From NCBI GenBank assembly GCA_029938045.1, contig JAPYOT010000002.1:1-59023 (forward strand): DNA of 59,023 nt, in the 5' to 3' direction. Shown here one piece after another: positions 47,486-56,588 of the stretch. The position numbers and the translations under genes are program-made. The notes below the pieces were generated by a model. That model did not search any database. It was not told the origin of the DNA and worked only from the letters and a program-made list of their open reading frames with translations. The first letter of the stretch is position 1; every line of letters begins with the position of its first letter. This DNA is from Fidelibacterota bacterium (GTDB lineage: Bacteria; Fidelibacterota; Marinisomatia; Marinisomatales; TCS55).

Positions 47486-48735
47486 CACCTGAACTTATTC
47501 CAAAAAAAGAACCAATGATTCGTGTGGGGTTAATTTTACCCGAGGATAACATTAAATCTATTCAATTTTCATTTTCAGATTTCCAATGTTTTGAGATTGT
47601 ACCGGAAGATCGGCACCTTCCTTCCTTTAAAAATACTGCTTCACTCAATGTTAATATAGTAGAAGGGAAACTGGTTATTCCTGAGATAGATTTTTGTGAC
47701 GCCTCTCTAAAAATAATACCGTCCACCTCAACTGAATATCCTTTTATTACGGTAGATGGTATTCCCGCTGGCCGTGGCTTCCATTGGGAGAAAAAAATAA
47801 GTGCTTCTTATTGGGGCATACTTGAGTTGACCATTTTCGATGGCCAGATGATGGCTGTGAACGAATTGCCTCTTGAACAATATTTAAAATGTGTTTCCAC
47901 ATCCGAAATGAGTGCCAAATGTCCACCGGAATTTTTGAAGGCCCAAACGATTGTAGCTCGCTCATGGCTCTTGGCCAATATAGAACAAAAACACCGCAAC
48001 CTTGGCGTTGACATTTGCAATGACGATTGCTGCCAACGGTATCAGGGGATGGCCCATTGTACCGATGCATCCATCAAAAGTGCCGATGTTACTTCTGGCC
48101 AGGTGATCATGTTTGATGAGAAAATATGTGATGCCCGTTATTCAAAGTCCTGTGGTGGAATAACGGAGAATTTCGATAATGTTTGGGAGGGTAAATCAAT
48201 CCCTTACCTCGTATCGGTTGTGGATAATGATGCAAAAGGCACCGCTTTTTGCAGTCCTGAAATTGTGCTGGAAGGATCGCTCAAAAACTATATTGGCAAT
48301 GTGGATGAAAAAGGGCAATACTTTCGTTGGGAGTTTGAAGCAACACAAGGCGAATTGATACAATCTTTGAAAAATAAACAAAATGTGACAGCGACCGAAA
48401 TAGTACAATTAATTCCGGAAATAATTGGGTACTCGGGTCGGATTATTGTTCTAAGAATTGAGTACAAAGATTTTCAAAACAACCTGCAATCCATTGAAAT
48501 TCATTCTGAATATGAAATAAGAGATATTATATCTCCATCTTTTTTGTTTAGTTCTGCATTTACGATTCAAAAAAATGAGAAAGGGAATTTCATACTTCAT
48601 GGTAAAGGATGGGGCCATGGGGTTGGCCTATGCCAAATTGGTGCTTTGGGAATGGCGATCTCCGGTAAATCATCAGAAGAGATATTAGACCATTATTATT
48701 CTGTTTCTAAATTGCAAAGAATTTATTCATCATGA
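47467..48735 (+). CDS. SpoIID/LytB-domain protein, probable lytic transglycosylase
   Basis: A 422-residue protein. The SpoIID domain has the conserved LEQYLKCVSTSEM (about 135-147), with the catalytic glutamate in SEM, then PPEFLKAQTIVARSWLL, YSKSCGGITENFDNVWEG and the C-terminal GKGWGHGVGLCQIGALGMA (about 380-398), all family hallmarks. SpoIID cuts denuded peptidoglycan glycan strands. There is no clear signal peptide, unlike other members, so its location is uncertain; an alternative start might be missing it. An NDDCCQRYQG insertion has paired cysteines. It overlaps the kinase by 19 bases and the AmpG gene by 4 bases. Confidence 0.83.
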   Translation: MDKPMLTPELIPKKEPMIRVGLILPEDNIKSIQFSFSDFQCFEIVPEDRHLPSFKNTASLNVNIVEGKLVIPEIDFCDASLKIIPSTSTEYPFITVDGIPAGRGFHWEKKISASYWGILELTIFDGQMMAVNELPLEQYLKCVSTSEMSAKCPPEFLKAQTIVARSWLLANIEQKHRNLGVDICNDDCCQRYQGMAHCTDASIKSADVTSGQVIMFDEKICDARYSKSCGGITENFDNVWEGKSIPYLVSVVDNDAKGTAFCSPEIVLEGSLKNYIGNVDEKGQYFRWEFEATQGELIQSLKNKQNVTATEIVQLIPEIIGYSGRIIVLRIEYKDFQNNLQSIEIHSEYEIRDIISPSFLFSSAFTIQKNEKGNFILHGKGWGHGVGLCQIGALGMAISGKSSEEILDHYYSVSKLQRIYSS

Positions 48736-50006
48736 TTCAGCAATCAAAAAAACAAATATGGACATGGGTGCCTTCCCTTTATTTTGCAGAGGGCCTTCCG
48801 TATGCAATGGTCATGATTGTATCGGTTATCATGTACAAAAAGCTGGGCCTGTCCAATACAGATATTGCACTCTATACAAGTTGGCTATATTTGCCCTGGG
48901 TTATCAAACCATTCTGGAGCCCCATTGTAGATATTTTCCGTACCAAACGATTTTGGATTGTCACTATGCAATTATTAATTGGTGCCGGATTAGCAGGCGT
49001 TGCTTTTACTATTCCTTCATCCGATCCACTTAAATATACAATGGCACTCTTCTGGTTATTAGCATTCAGTTCAGCTACCCATGATATTGCCGCCGATGGA
49101 TTTTATATGCATGCCCTTTCATCCCACGATCAAGCTTGGATGATCGGTATTCGAAATACCTTTTACCGATTCGCCATTTTATTTGGCCAAGGCCTTTTGG
49201 TAATGTTTGCCGGAATGATGGAATTTTGGACAGGAAATGTAACAACTGCATGGTCCGTTACCTTTGGGGTTTTAGCCGGTTTATTCATCATCTTTTCAAT
49301 TTATCATCGATGGATGCTTCCAGTTCCTTCGTCTGATTATAAACATTCGAATTTAAAATTATCTGAAGCAGTCCGTAATTTTATTCAAGTATTTATTTCG
49401 TTTTTCAAAAAGCCAAAAATTAGTTTAGTCATCATTTTTATTCTTTTCTATCGCTTTGGGGAAGCACAATTGGTAAAAATCGCTCCCTTGTTTATACTGG
49501 ATTCACTAGAAGCCGGTGGGCTTGGTTTGACCACGATTGAACTTGGGTTTGCCACTGGAACATTAGGTATGATTATGCTTACCATTGGTGGAATTACCGG
49601 TGGGGTTTTTGCAGCCAAACATGGGTTGAAAGCTTGGATAATATGGATGGCACTGGCGATGAAGCTTCCAGATTTTGTATACGTATTTATGGCCTGGGCC
49701 CAACCGGAAAGTTATCTCCTAATTAATATTTTTATCGCGATTGAACAATTTGGTTATGGCTTTGGCTTTACAGCATATTTGCTGTTTATGATGATGATTT
49801 CTGAAGGAGAACACAAAACTGCACACTATGCTATTTGCACAGGATTCATGGCCTTGGGAATGATGATTCCCGGCATGTTTAGCGGCGCACTTCAAGAAGC
49901 TATCGGATATTACCATTTCTTTATTTGGGTAATTGTTGCTACAATACCTGGACTTATACTGATTAAATTTCTTCCCATTGATTCCAATTTTGGGAAAAAG
50001 GAATAA
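48732..50006 (+). CDS. ampG: AmpG-like muropeptide permease (MFS)
   Basis: A 424-residue MFS transporter with about 12 helices. The opening, WVPSLYFAEGLPYAMVMIVSVIMYKKLGLSNTDIALYTSWLYLPWVIKPFWSPIVD in spirit (positions about 13-68), is the AmpG signature, including the LGLS and KPFWSP blocks. AmpG imports GlcNAc-anhydroMurNAc and its peptides into the cytoplasm. It sits after nagZ, the kinase and the SpoIID gene, so the importer and the cytoplasmic hydrolase are in one operon. It overlaps the SpoIID gene by 4 bases. Confidence 0.88.
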   Translation: MIQQSKKQIWTWVPSLYFAEGLPYAMVMIVSVIMYKKLGLSNTDIALYTSWLYLPWVIKPFWSPIVDIFRTKRFWIVTMQLLIGAGLAGVAFTIPSSDPLKYTMALFWLLAFSSATHDIAADGFYMHALSSHDQAWMIGIRNTFYRFAILFGQGLLVMFAGMMEFWTGNVTTAWSVTFGVLAGLFIIFSIYHRWMLPVPSSDYKHSNLKLSEAVRNFIQVFISFFKKPKISLVIIFILFYRFGEAQLVKIAPLFILDSLEAGGLGLTTIELGFATGTLGMIMLTIGGITGGVFAAKHGLKAWIIWMALAMKLPDFVYVFMAWAQPESYLLINIFIAIEQFGYGFGFTAYLLFMMMISEGEHKTAHYAICTGFMALGMMIPGMFSGALQEAIGYYHFFIWVIVATIPGLILIKFLPIDSNFGKKE

Positions 50007-50012
50007 ATTATT

Positions 50013-51137
50013 ATGACTGAAAAGCAAGATAGACTTATTTCCCTAGATGCATTCCGTGGTGCCACCATTGCACTCATGATTCTGGTGAATAACCCAGGTA
50101 CGTGGGCTCATGTCTACGCACCACTCCGTCATGCAAAATGGCATGGATGCACACTCACCGATTTGGTATTTCCATTTTTCTTATTTATCATCGGAGTTTC
50201 AATGCGATTTTCTTTTGAAAAATATGAATTTTGCAAATGGGGTCCCTTGTTCAAAAAAGTCGTTTTCCGTACCATGACTATTTTTGTCATCGGATTACTT
50301 CTCAGTGCTTTCCCCTTTGTTAGGCAAGATTGGGATTGGACCCATTTCAGGATTATGGGTGTCCTGCAGCGGATCGCTTTGGCATACATCGTGGCTAGTT
50401 TGATAGTTGTTCGAGCCGATGTGAAAGGCATTGTTAAAATTTCAATAGGATTGCTGTTCGGATACTGGATTCTCCTAATGGGATATGGCTGGTATTCTGG
50501 ACTCGATCCCTATGCACTCAAGACGAATTTTCCCCTTATAATTGATTCCTTCATCCTCGGAGACAATCACCTTTATAGTGGTATGGGGATCCCCTTTGAT
50601 CCAGAAGGGCTTCTCAGCACCATCCCCTCTATTGTGACCGTTTTAATCGGATTCCTGGTGGGCACCATGATCAAAACAACAGAGGACCATGGAGATAACG
50701 CCCAGCGGATGGCCGTCCTAGGTGCATTACTGATTATCTTCGGATGGGTGTGGGGATTCGTTTTCCCCATCAATAAACAGCTTTGGACCAGTTCTTATGT
50801 ACTCTTCACCGGCGGGATTGCTACAATCACTTTAGCCGCAATGATCTGGATTGTTGATGTGAAGGGAATAAAGACATGGACAAAACCATTCGTCATTTTT
50901 GGCGCCAATGCCATTTTTCTTTATGCCGCTTCCGGTATCTGGGCAAAGATTTTGTTAAAGATTAGGTTTGAGTTGGATGGCAAAATGATTTCCGGTTATG
51001 GCTATTTATATCGGACAGTTTTCCAGCCATTCGCAGGTGATCTGAACGGCTCCTTCTTATTCGCGCTATTTCATGTATTCATGTTTTGGCTCATTCTGGC
51101 CTGGATGTACCGCAAAAAGATATTTATAAAAATATAA
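50013..51137 (+). CDS. NagX-like membrane acyltransferase (DUF5009/HGSNAT family)
   Basis: A 374-residue integral membrane protein with about ten helices. Family hallmark: RLISLDAFRGATIALMILVNNPGTW (7-31) followed by the histidine-containing KWHGCTLTDLVFPFFLFIIG (about 46-65). Related proteins (vertebrate HGSNAT, bacterial NagX) acetylate glucosamine residues across the membrane or go with GlcNAc uptake operons. Here it is last in the AmpG operon and could acylate a salvaged amino sugar. The acceptor is unknown. The stop is followed by 94 untranslated bases holding the aldehyde dehydrogenase promoter. Confidence 0.82.
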   Translation: MTEKQDRLISLDAFRGATIALMILVNNPGTWAHVYAPLRHAKWHGCTLTDLVFPFFLFIIGVSMRFSFEKYEFCKWGPLFKKVVFRTMTIFVIGLLLSAFPFVRQDWDWTHFRIMGVLQRIALAYIVASLIVVRADVKGIVKISIGLLFGYWILLMGYGWYSGLDPYALKTNFPLIIDSFILGDNHLYSGMGIPFDPEGLLSTIPSIVTVLIGFLVGTMIKTTEDHGDNAQRMAVLGALLIIFGWVWGFVFPINKQLWTSSYVLFTGGIATITLAAMIWIVDVKGIKTWTKPFVIFGANAIFLYAASGIWAKILLKIRFELDGKMISGYGYLYRTVFQPFAGDLNGSFLFALFHVFMFWLILAWMYRKKIFIKI

Positions 51138-51166
51138 TCTGTAAAGGTAACACCTCTGCCCGATAG

Positions 51167-51198
51167 TTGGTTTTTATATATTTTCTTTTGTACCTTTG
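51167..51198 (+). promoter_or_regulatory. Bacteroidetes-style -33/-7 promoter of aldehyde dehydrogenase
   Basis: TTGG at 51167-51170 and TACCTTTG at 51191-51198 are 20 bases apart and match TTTG / TAnnTTTG (the -7 box exactly). The start codon lies about 33 bases past the -7 box behind a strong AAAGGAG. Confidence 0.55.
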
Positions 51199-51231
51199 TG
51201 ACTATTTATAAAAAAACAAAGGAGATTACAC

Positions 51232-52725
51232 ATGTCTAATAGACCCGAATTTAAATCCCAATATGAAAATTTTATTGGCGGAGAATGGGTAGCACCTGTA
51301 GATGGTGAATACTTTGAAAACAAATCACCTGTTGATGGAAGCGTCATTGCCAAGGTTCCAAAATCAAATAAAAACGATATTGATTTAGCTGTAAAAGCAG
51401 CGTGGAAAGCCGCTCCAACATGGAATAAATCTTCTGCAACAGAACGGAGCACATTACTCCTTAAAATTGCAGATCGACTTGAAGAGAATTTAGATAAACT
51501 CGCTTTAGTGGAAACGTGGGATAATGGAAAAGCCATCCGCGAAACTATGGCAGCAGATATTCCATTAACCATTGATCATTTCCGATATTTTGCCGGCGTT
51601 ATTCGCGCTGAATCAGGCGAAGTTTCTGATCTGGATGGCAATACGGTGTCCATGGAAATCCATGAGCCGCTCGGTGTGGTTGGGCAAATTATTCCCTGGA
51701 ATTTTCCCATATTGATGGCGGCCTGGAAACTTGCCCCTGCATTGGCTGCGGGAAATTGTGTGGTACTTAAACCAGCTGAACAAACGCCTGTTTCAATTTT
51801 ATTTGTCATTGAGGCGATTGCTGATATTGTACCTCCTGGCGTTGTAAACATTGTAAATGGATTTGGACCTGAAGCCGGAAAACCATTGGCAACCCATCCG
51901 GACATCAAAAAAATAGCCTTCACTGGTGAAACAACAACCGGCCGACTCATCATGCAATATGCATCAGAAAATATTATTCCATTTACATTGGAATTGGGTG
52001 GTAAATCCCCCAATATTTTCTTTGATAGCGTTATGGCAGAAGATGATAATTTCCTGGATAAAGCAATTGAAGGACTCGTCCTTTTTGCATTTAATCAGGG
52101 AGAAGTGTGCACATGTCCCTCCAGGGCACTGATTCAAGAAAACATCTATGATGCATTCATGGAACGGTGCTTAAAACGGATTGAAGCCATAACAATGGGC
52201 GACACTCTTGACGGTGGAACCATGATGGGGGCTCAAGCATCAAATGATCAATATCAAAAGATTCTGAACTACATCGATATTGGCAAACAAGAGGGTGCCG
52301 AAATTCTCATTGGCGGTGAGGCCTACAAAAATGAAACCTACCCGGATGGATACTACATTCAACCAACCGTATTTAAGGGCAATAACAAAATGCGCATTTT
52401 CCAGGAAGAAATTTTTGGTCCTGTGCTAAGTGTGACAACCTTTAAGGATGAAGCAGAAGCATTGGAAATTGCCAATGACACACTTTATGGATTGGGTGCC
52501 GGTGTATGGACGCGTGATATTCACCAAATGCAATTTATGTCTCGCGGTATTGAAGCGGGGCGTATCTGGTGTAATTGCTTTCACGCATATCCCGCCCATG
52601 CTTCATTCGGTGGATATAAAAAATCCGGGATTGGTAGAGAGACCCATAAGATGATGCTAGATCATTATCGTCATACCAAAAACGTATTGATGTCCTACGA
52701 TAAAAATCCTTTAGGATTCTTTTAA
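51232..52725 (+). CDS. NAD-dependent aldehyde dehydrogenase (AcoD/ExaC-like)
   Basis: A 497-residue ALDH. The NAD loop region is [21 protein letters not shown] (about 156-176) and [28 protein letters not shown] (about 207-234). The general base is E in [11 protein letters not shown], and the nucleophilic cysteine C293 is in [11 protein letters not shown]. It oxidises an aldehyde, typically acetaldehyde, to the acid. The EVCTCPSR version and the neighbouring DUF779 gene mark the ExaC/AcoD subgroup. It has its own promoter and the strong Shine-Dalgarno AAAGGAGAT. A terminator follows 13 bases after the stop. Confidence 0.95.
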   Translation: MSNRPEFKSQYENFIGGEWVAPVDGEYFENKSPVDGSVIAKVPKSNKNDIDLAVKAAWKAAPTWNKSSATERSTLLLKIADRLEENLDKLALVETWDNGKAIRETMAADIPLTIDHFRYFAGVIRAESGEVSDLDGNTVSMEIHEPLGVVGQIIPWNFPILMAAWKLAPALAAGNCVVLKPAEQTPVSILFVIEAIADIVPPGVVNIVNGFGPEAGKPLATHPDIKKIAFTGETTTGRLIMQYASENIIPFTLELGGKSPNIFFDSVMAEDDNFLDKAIEGLVLFAFNQGEVCTCPSRALIQENIYDAFMERCLKRIEAITMGDTLDGGTMMGAQASNDQYQKILNYIDIGKQEGAEILIGGEAYKNETYPDGYYIQPTVFKGNNKMRIFQEEIFGPVLSVTTFKDEAEALEIANDTLYGLGAGVWTRDIHQMQFMSRGIEAGRIWCNCFHAYPAHASFGGYKKSGIGRETHKMMLDHYRHTKNVLMSYDKNPLGFF

Positions 52726-52738
52726 ACCTAACACTCTT

Positions 52739-52772
52739 AAAGGGGCAGTTTTTAACTGCCCCTTTATTTTTT
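52739..52772 (+). terminator. Terminator-like hairpin between aldehyde dehydrogenase and DUF779 genes
   Basis: AAAGGGGCAGTT pairs with AACTGCCCCTTT around TTT, followed by ATTTTTT. It ends 6 bases before the DUF779 ATG, so it would limit read-through to that gene. It resembles the element before livG. Confidence 0.85.
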
Positions 52773-52777
52773 AATCA

Positions 52778-53149
52778 ATGTTTACTGAACGAATAAGCGT
52801 AACAGATAAAGCCAAAGCCGTGATTGATCAGTTGCGAGAGAAACATGGAAATCTCATGTTTCACCAAAGTGGCGGGTGTTGTGATGGATCTGCACCTATG
52901 TGTTTTGAAAAAGGTGATTTTATTATTGGCTCCAGAGATTTATGCCTTGGCACCATTCATGGTTGTGAGTTTTTTATGGCTGAAGATCAATTCGAATATT
53001 ATAAACATTCACATATCACAGTCGATGTTTCCGAAGGTCGCGGATCAAGCTTTTCTTTAGAAATCCCTCTTGGGTTGAGATTTATGTCTGTCTCTCGAAT
53101 CTTAACAGATGAAGAATGTGAAAGGATGAGGCCTCCACAGTATCAATAA
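52778..53149 (+). CDS. DUF779-family protein, aldehyde dehydrogenase partner
   Basis: A 123-residue protein. The family signature is HGNLMFHQSGGCCDGSAPMC (about 24-43), with three cysteines and a histidine that look metal binding, then LGTIHGCEFFM and the C-terminal R-G-S-SFSLEIPLGLRF stretch. DUF779 genes usually sit beside AcoD/ExaC-type aldehyde dehydrogenases, as here, and are thought to be accessory. The ATG lies 6 bases behind a terminator T run and has no Shine-Dalgarno. It may be translated from low-level read-through. Confidence 0.85.
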   Translation: MFTERISVTDKAKAVIDQLREKHGNLMFHQSGGCCDGSAPMCFEKGDFIIGSRDLCLGTIHGCEFFMAEDQFEYYKHSHITVDVSEGRGSSFSLEIPLGLRFMSVSRILTDEECERMRPPQYQ

Positions 53150-53209
53150 ATATATCTTAAAGTCTGTATACTCGGCCTTGGATGAATTTACACCTCTATA
53201 ATAAATAAG

Positions 53210-55036
53210 CTATTTTTTCGAATACATACCATCAATCAGACCTTGATTGTTCGCCGTCACTACTTTCCGTTTCACTTTTAAAGTGGGTGTTACTTCATCT
53301 TTGTCCTGATCCAGTTCTACTTCCAGAATTCGAAATTTTTTTATGGATTCGTAGGATGCTAATGCCTTATTCTTTTCTTTGACAACATGATTAAGCAAAT
53401 CTATCACTTCATCTTTTTTCGTTAAGTCACCCAAATCCTGATAGAGAATTTTCCGATCTCGGCCAAACTTGGTGATCTCATCTTCATCCAGTGTAACTAA
53501 CATGGTTAAATAGGGTTTCTTATCACCAATAACCATGGCTTGGGAAACATAGGGACTTGTCTTCATTAAGTTTTCGATATTTTGGGGTGCTATATTTTTT
53601 CCACCGGCAGTAATGATAATATCTTTTTTTCGATCGGTAATGAACAAATACCCTTCTTCATCAATATGGCCTACATCACCTGTGTGCAGCCAGAATCCAC
53701 CTTCCCCATCTGGCTTTAATAGTTCATTGGTTGCTTCCTCATTTTTATAATAGCCTTGGATATTTTGATCCCCGCGACAACAGATTTCACCATCATCCAT
53801 AATTTTTATTTCGGTACCTTCTATGGGTAATCCCACAGAACCAATTTTGGTTTTTCCCTCAGACTGAGTGGTAATGACTCCTGATGTTTCCGTCATCCCA
53901 TAGGCTTCATATACCTCCAGCCCCACCCAATTGAAAAAGTGAATAATTTCTTTAGAAATAGGTGCAGCCCCCGTAAGCATACAGCGAATATTTCCACCGA
54001 AAATATCTTTTATTTTATCTAAAATCAAAAACCGGGCTATTCTTGTTTTTAATTTTAGCCAAACGTGCGAATTCACACCAGCAATCTTGTTATCACTGGT
54101 GGCTTTCCCTATTCCAATTGCCCAGTGATATGTCTTTTTTTGCAACCAGGTGGCGTCACCAATTCCTGTCATAATTTTGGCATAAAATTTCTCCCACACC
54201 CTGGGTGTACCAAACACAACGGTTGGACCGGTCTGACGAATATTCTGGGGCATATCTTCAATACTTTCAGCAAAAGCGGCGGCATGACCAGAGATAAACC
54301 GAATAAAATGGCCAACCAATCGTTCGGCAATATGGGCCATGGGTAAAAAACAGACATAAAAATCATTGGGTGTTACCCCAATTGCGCTAGGTAAATACCG
54401 CGCACTGGCGATTATATTTTTGCTGGTGTACATTCCCGCTTTGGGCTCGCCCGTCGTACCGGATGTATAGGTAAAACTAATTAAATCATCCGGTTGACTT
54501 TCTCTAATCAATTCTTCAAAATGGTCCTGATATTTTTTTCCATATTCTCGTCCCAATGCTAGAAAGGATTCATATGAATATACATTGGGAAGATCCGATG
54601 GAAAATAATGATCCATCACAACAATTTTTTTAATGTTTGGCAATCGATCCCAAACGGCCAGCATTTTATCCAACTGTTCCTGATCTTCTACTATTGCCAG
54701 GATACTATCACTTTGGTCTGCGATATAAAACACCTGTTCATTGGTATTCGAGTGGTAAATCGGGGCGGTCACACAACCGATTGAAATTATCCCCATATCG
54801 CACATTACCCAATCAGGCCGCGTTTGACTCAAGAGGGATATTTTATCCCCTTTTTGAATCCCTGATGCAAGGAGTGCATTACCTATATCTCTTGAGGTGG
54901 CACCATACTCACCCCATGTTAGGGATTTCCATAAACCATCCTGTTTTTCCCAAATTGATATATTCTCTGAAAAATCTGTAACCTGTCGCCAGAATAATTT
55001 GGGTATAGTATTGTAAGTATTATAATTCATATCCAT
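53210..55036 (-). CDS. Long-chain acyl-CoA synthetase (FAA1-type, AMP-forming)
   Basis: A 608-residue ANL-superfamily enzyme that activates a carboxylate with ATP to acyl-AMP and then acyl-CoA. The AMP-binding P-loop is LISFTYTSGTTGEPKAG (about 177-193), the YEAYGMTETSGV block lies near 365, and WLHTGDVGHIDEEGYLFITDRKKDIIITAGGK (about 450-482) with its hinge and the catalytic lysine-bearing tail follow. The ATG at 55036 shares its A with the livF stop (TGATG) and follows GGAG by 6 bases, so translation is coupled to the importer. A GTG upstream is less likely. The imported compound may be a carboxylate or a carbon skeleton that this enzyme activates. Confidence 0.92.
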   Translation of the reverse strand: MDMNYNTYNTIPKLFWRQVTDFSENISIWEKQDGLWKSLTWGEYGATSRDIGNALLASGIQKGDKISLLSQTRPDWVMCDMGIISIGCVTAPIYHSNTNEQVFYIADQSDSILAIVEDQEQLDKMLAVWDRLPNIKKIVVMDHYFPSDLPNVYSYESFLALGREYGKKYQDHFEELIRESQPDDLISFTYTSGTTGEPKAGMYTSKNIIASARYLPSAIGVTPNDFYVCFLPMAHIAERLVGHFIRFISGHAAAFAESIEDMPQNIRQTGPTVVFGTPRVWEKFYAKIMTGIGDATWLQKKTYHWAIGIGKATSDNKIAGVNSHVWLKLKTRIARFLILDKIKDIFGGNIRCMLTGAAPISKEIIHFFNWVGLEVYEAYGMTETSGVITTQSEGKTKIGSVGLPIEGTEIKIMDDGEICCRGDQNIQGYYKNEEATNELLKPDGEGGFWLHTGDVGHIDEEGYLFITDRKKDIIITAGGKNIAPQNIENLMKTSPYVSQAMVIGDKKPYLTMLVTLDEDEITKFGRDRKILYQDLGDLTKKDEVIDLLNHVVKEKNKALASYESIKKFRILEVELDQDKDEVTPTLKVKRKVVTANNQGLIDGMYSKK

Positions 55037-55776
55037 CAACCACTCCACACTTTCGCTCTTCTATTATATTTTCCTTCACCTAAATATTGTTCTCTTACTT
55101 TTTCTTCTTTTAATAATTCTTCATAAGTACCACTGAGAAATATTTTCCCTGTGGTGAGAACATAACCATAATCCGCAATTTTTAATGCCTGATTCACATT
55201 TTGTTCTACCAATAAAATGGTAGTTCCTGCTTTATGCAATTCTTTTATGGTGTCAAAAATATCCTGGACGAGAATTGGTGACAACCCGAGGGATGGTTCA
55301 TCTAATAAGAGCAGTCTCGGTTTGAGCATAAGTGAACGGGAGATGGCTAACATTTGCTGCTCTCCGCCGCTCATGTTTCCCGCTTGTTGGTTTTTTCTTT
55401 TTTCCAGGATGGGAAAATGGTGAAAAGCTTCCACCATGCGTTCATTAATTACATCTTTATCTCTTAAAAGGAAACCGCCCATTTGCAGATTTTCTTCAAC
55501 TGTTAATTCAGCAAATATTCGGCGCCATTCCGGCACATGGCCGATGCCCAACTTTACAATTTCTTCTGCATCCATTCGGTCTATACGTTTTCCATTAAAA
55601 TGGATGGTACCATATTCCGGCTCTACCAGTCCGCTGATTGTTTTTAAAATGGTGGATTTTCCTGCCCCATTTGCGCCCAGAATGCAGACCAATTGCCCCT
55701 CTAGTACTTCTAATGAAACGCCATGAAGTGCTTTTATTTTACCATAATAAGCTTCAACACCAATGAGTCTAAGCAT
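55036..55776 (-). CDS. livF: Branched-chain amino acid-type ABC transporter ATPase, LivF
   Basis: A 246-residue ATPase. Walker A is GANGAGKST (about 36-44), the signature MSGGEQQMLAISRSL, Walker B LLLLDEPSLGLSP, and the switch histidine is replaced by the LivF-typical LLVEQNV. It pairs with LivG to power import by the LivH-LivM channel. The ATG at 55776 overlaps livG by 8 bases and gives the normal N-terminus MLRLIGVEAYYG; a longer frame from 55842 adds 22 residues read from inside livG and is rejected. Confidence 0.93.
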   Translation of the reverse strand: MLRLIGVEAYYGKIKALHGVSLEVLEGQLVCILGANGAGKSTILKTISGLVEPEYGTIHFNGKRIDRMDAEEIVKLGIGHVPEWRRIFAELTVEENLQMGGFLLRDKDVINERMVEAFHHFPILEKRKNQQAGNMSGGEQQMLAISRSLMLKPRLLLLDEPSLGLSPILVQDIFDTIKELHKAGTTILLVEQNVNQALKIADYGYVLTTGKIFLSGTYEELLKEEKVREQYLGEGKYNRRAKVWSG

Positions 55777-56530
55777 TGAAGCCTTCTCCCAGATAGGCTT
55801 CCAATACTTTCGGATGAGCCTTGACTTCATCCGGCAATCCAACCGTAATTAATTTACCTGAATCCAATACGCCAATACGATCAGAAATACTCATGACCAA
55901 ATTCATATCATGTTCCACAACCATAACGGTAATATCCAAATGATCACGGATTTCACTGATAATTTTAGCAATTTCATGTGTTTCCTGATCATTCATCCCA
56001 GCCGCTGGTTCATCCATTAAAATCAATTGTGGTTTTGGTACCAATGCCCTGGCAATTTCCACAAGCTTCTGAATACCATATGGCTGGCCGCTCATGTATT
56101 TTGATTCATAATTGGCAATTCCTAAAAAGTCCATAATCTCTAATGCCAAAGCTTCTTCTTTTTCACGGTATGATTTTAATAACCATCTACTCAAGGTAAA
56201 TTTTGCATCAATTCGGCTGTGGGCACCCAGGAGAACATTATCCAATACGGTCATATAGGGTACATTCTGAATATTCTGAAATGTGCGGGAAATACCCGTA
56301 TTAATCACATCATGGGATGCTGTTTTACAGAGATCACTACCATTATAAGAAATACCACCCTTTTGAGGACGGTTAAATCCATTGATGCAGTTGAATAAGG
56401 TAGATTTTCCGGAGCCATTGGGCCCAATCAACGAAAAGATTTCACCTTTATTTACATTGAGAGAAATATCATTCAAAGCAACAACACCAGAAAAACGCAT
56501 GGTTACATTATTGACTTTAAGGTGACTCAT
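55769..56530 (-). CDS. livG: Branched-chain amino acid-type ABC transporter ATPase, LivG
   Basis: A 253-residue ATPase with Walker A GPNGSGKST (about 36-44), the LivG-typical GISRTFQNIQ block, the signature region MSGQPYGIQKLVEIARAL (variant of LSGG), and Walker B LILMDEPAAGMN. A histidine switch (VVEHDM) is present. It starts directly behind a terminator-like hairpin and T run without Shine-Dalgarno, so its level may be set by read-through from livK. Confidence 0.94.
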   Translation of the reverse strand: MSHLKVNNVTMRFSGVVALNDISLNVNKGEIFSLIGPNGSGKSTLFNCINGFNRPQKGGISYNGSDLCKTASHDVINTGISRTFQNIQNVPYMTVLDNVLLGAHSRIDAKFTLSRWLLKSYREKEEALALEIMDFLGIANYESKYMSGQPYGIQKLVEIARALVPKPQLILMDEPAAGMNDQETHEIAKIISEIRDHLDITVMVVEHDMNLVMSISDRIGVLDSGKLITVGLPDEVKAHPKVLEAYLGEGFNA

Positions 56531-56534
56531 ATAT

Positions 56535-56572
56535 TAAAAATAAAGGGGTGCCAACTCGGTTAACGCCCCTTT
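56535..56572 (-). terminator. Attenuator-like hairpin between livK and livG
   Basis: On the minus strand AAAGGGG pairs with CCCCTTT around a 17-base loop that has its own short AAC/GTT stem, then ATTTTT and, 4 bases later, the livG ATG. It probably lowers expression of the ATPases relative to the binding protein. Confidence 0.7.
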
Positions 56573-56588
56573 GTAATAATGGTTATTT

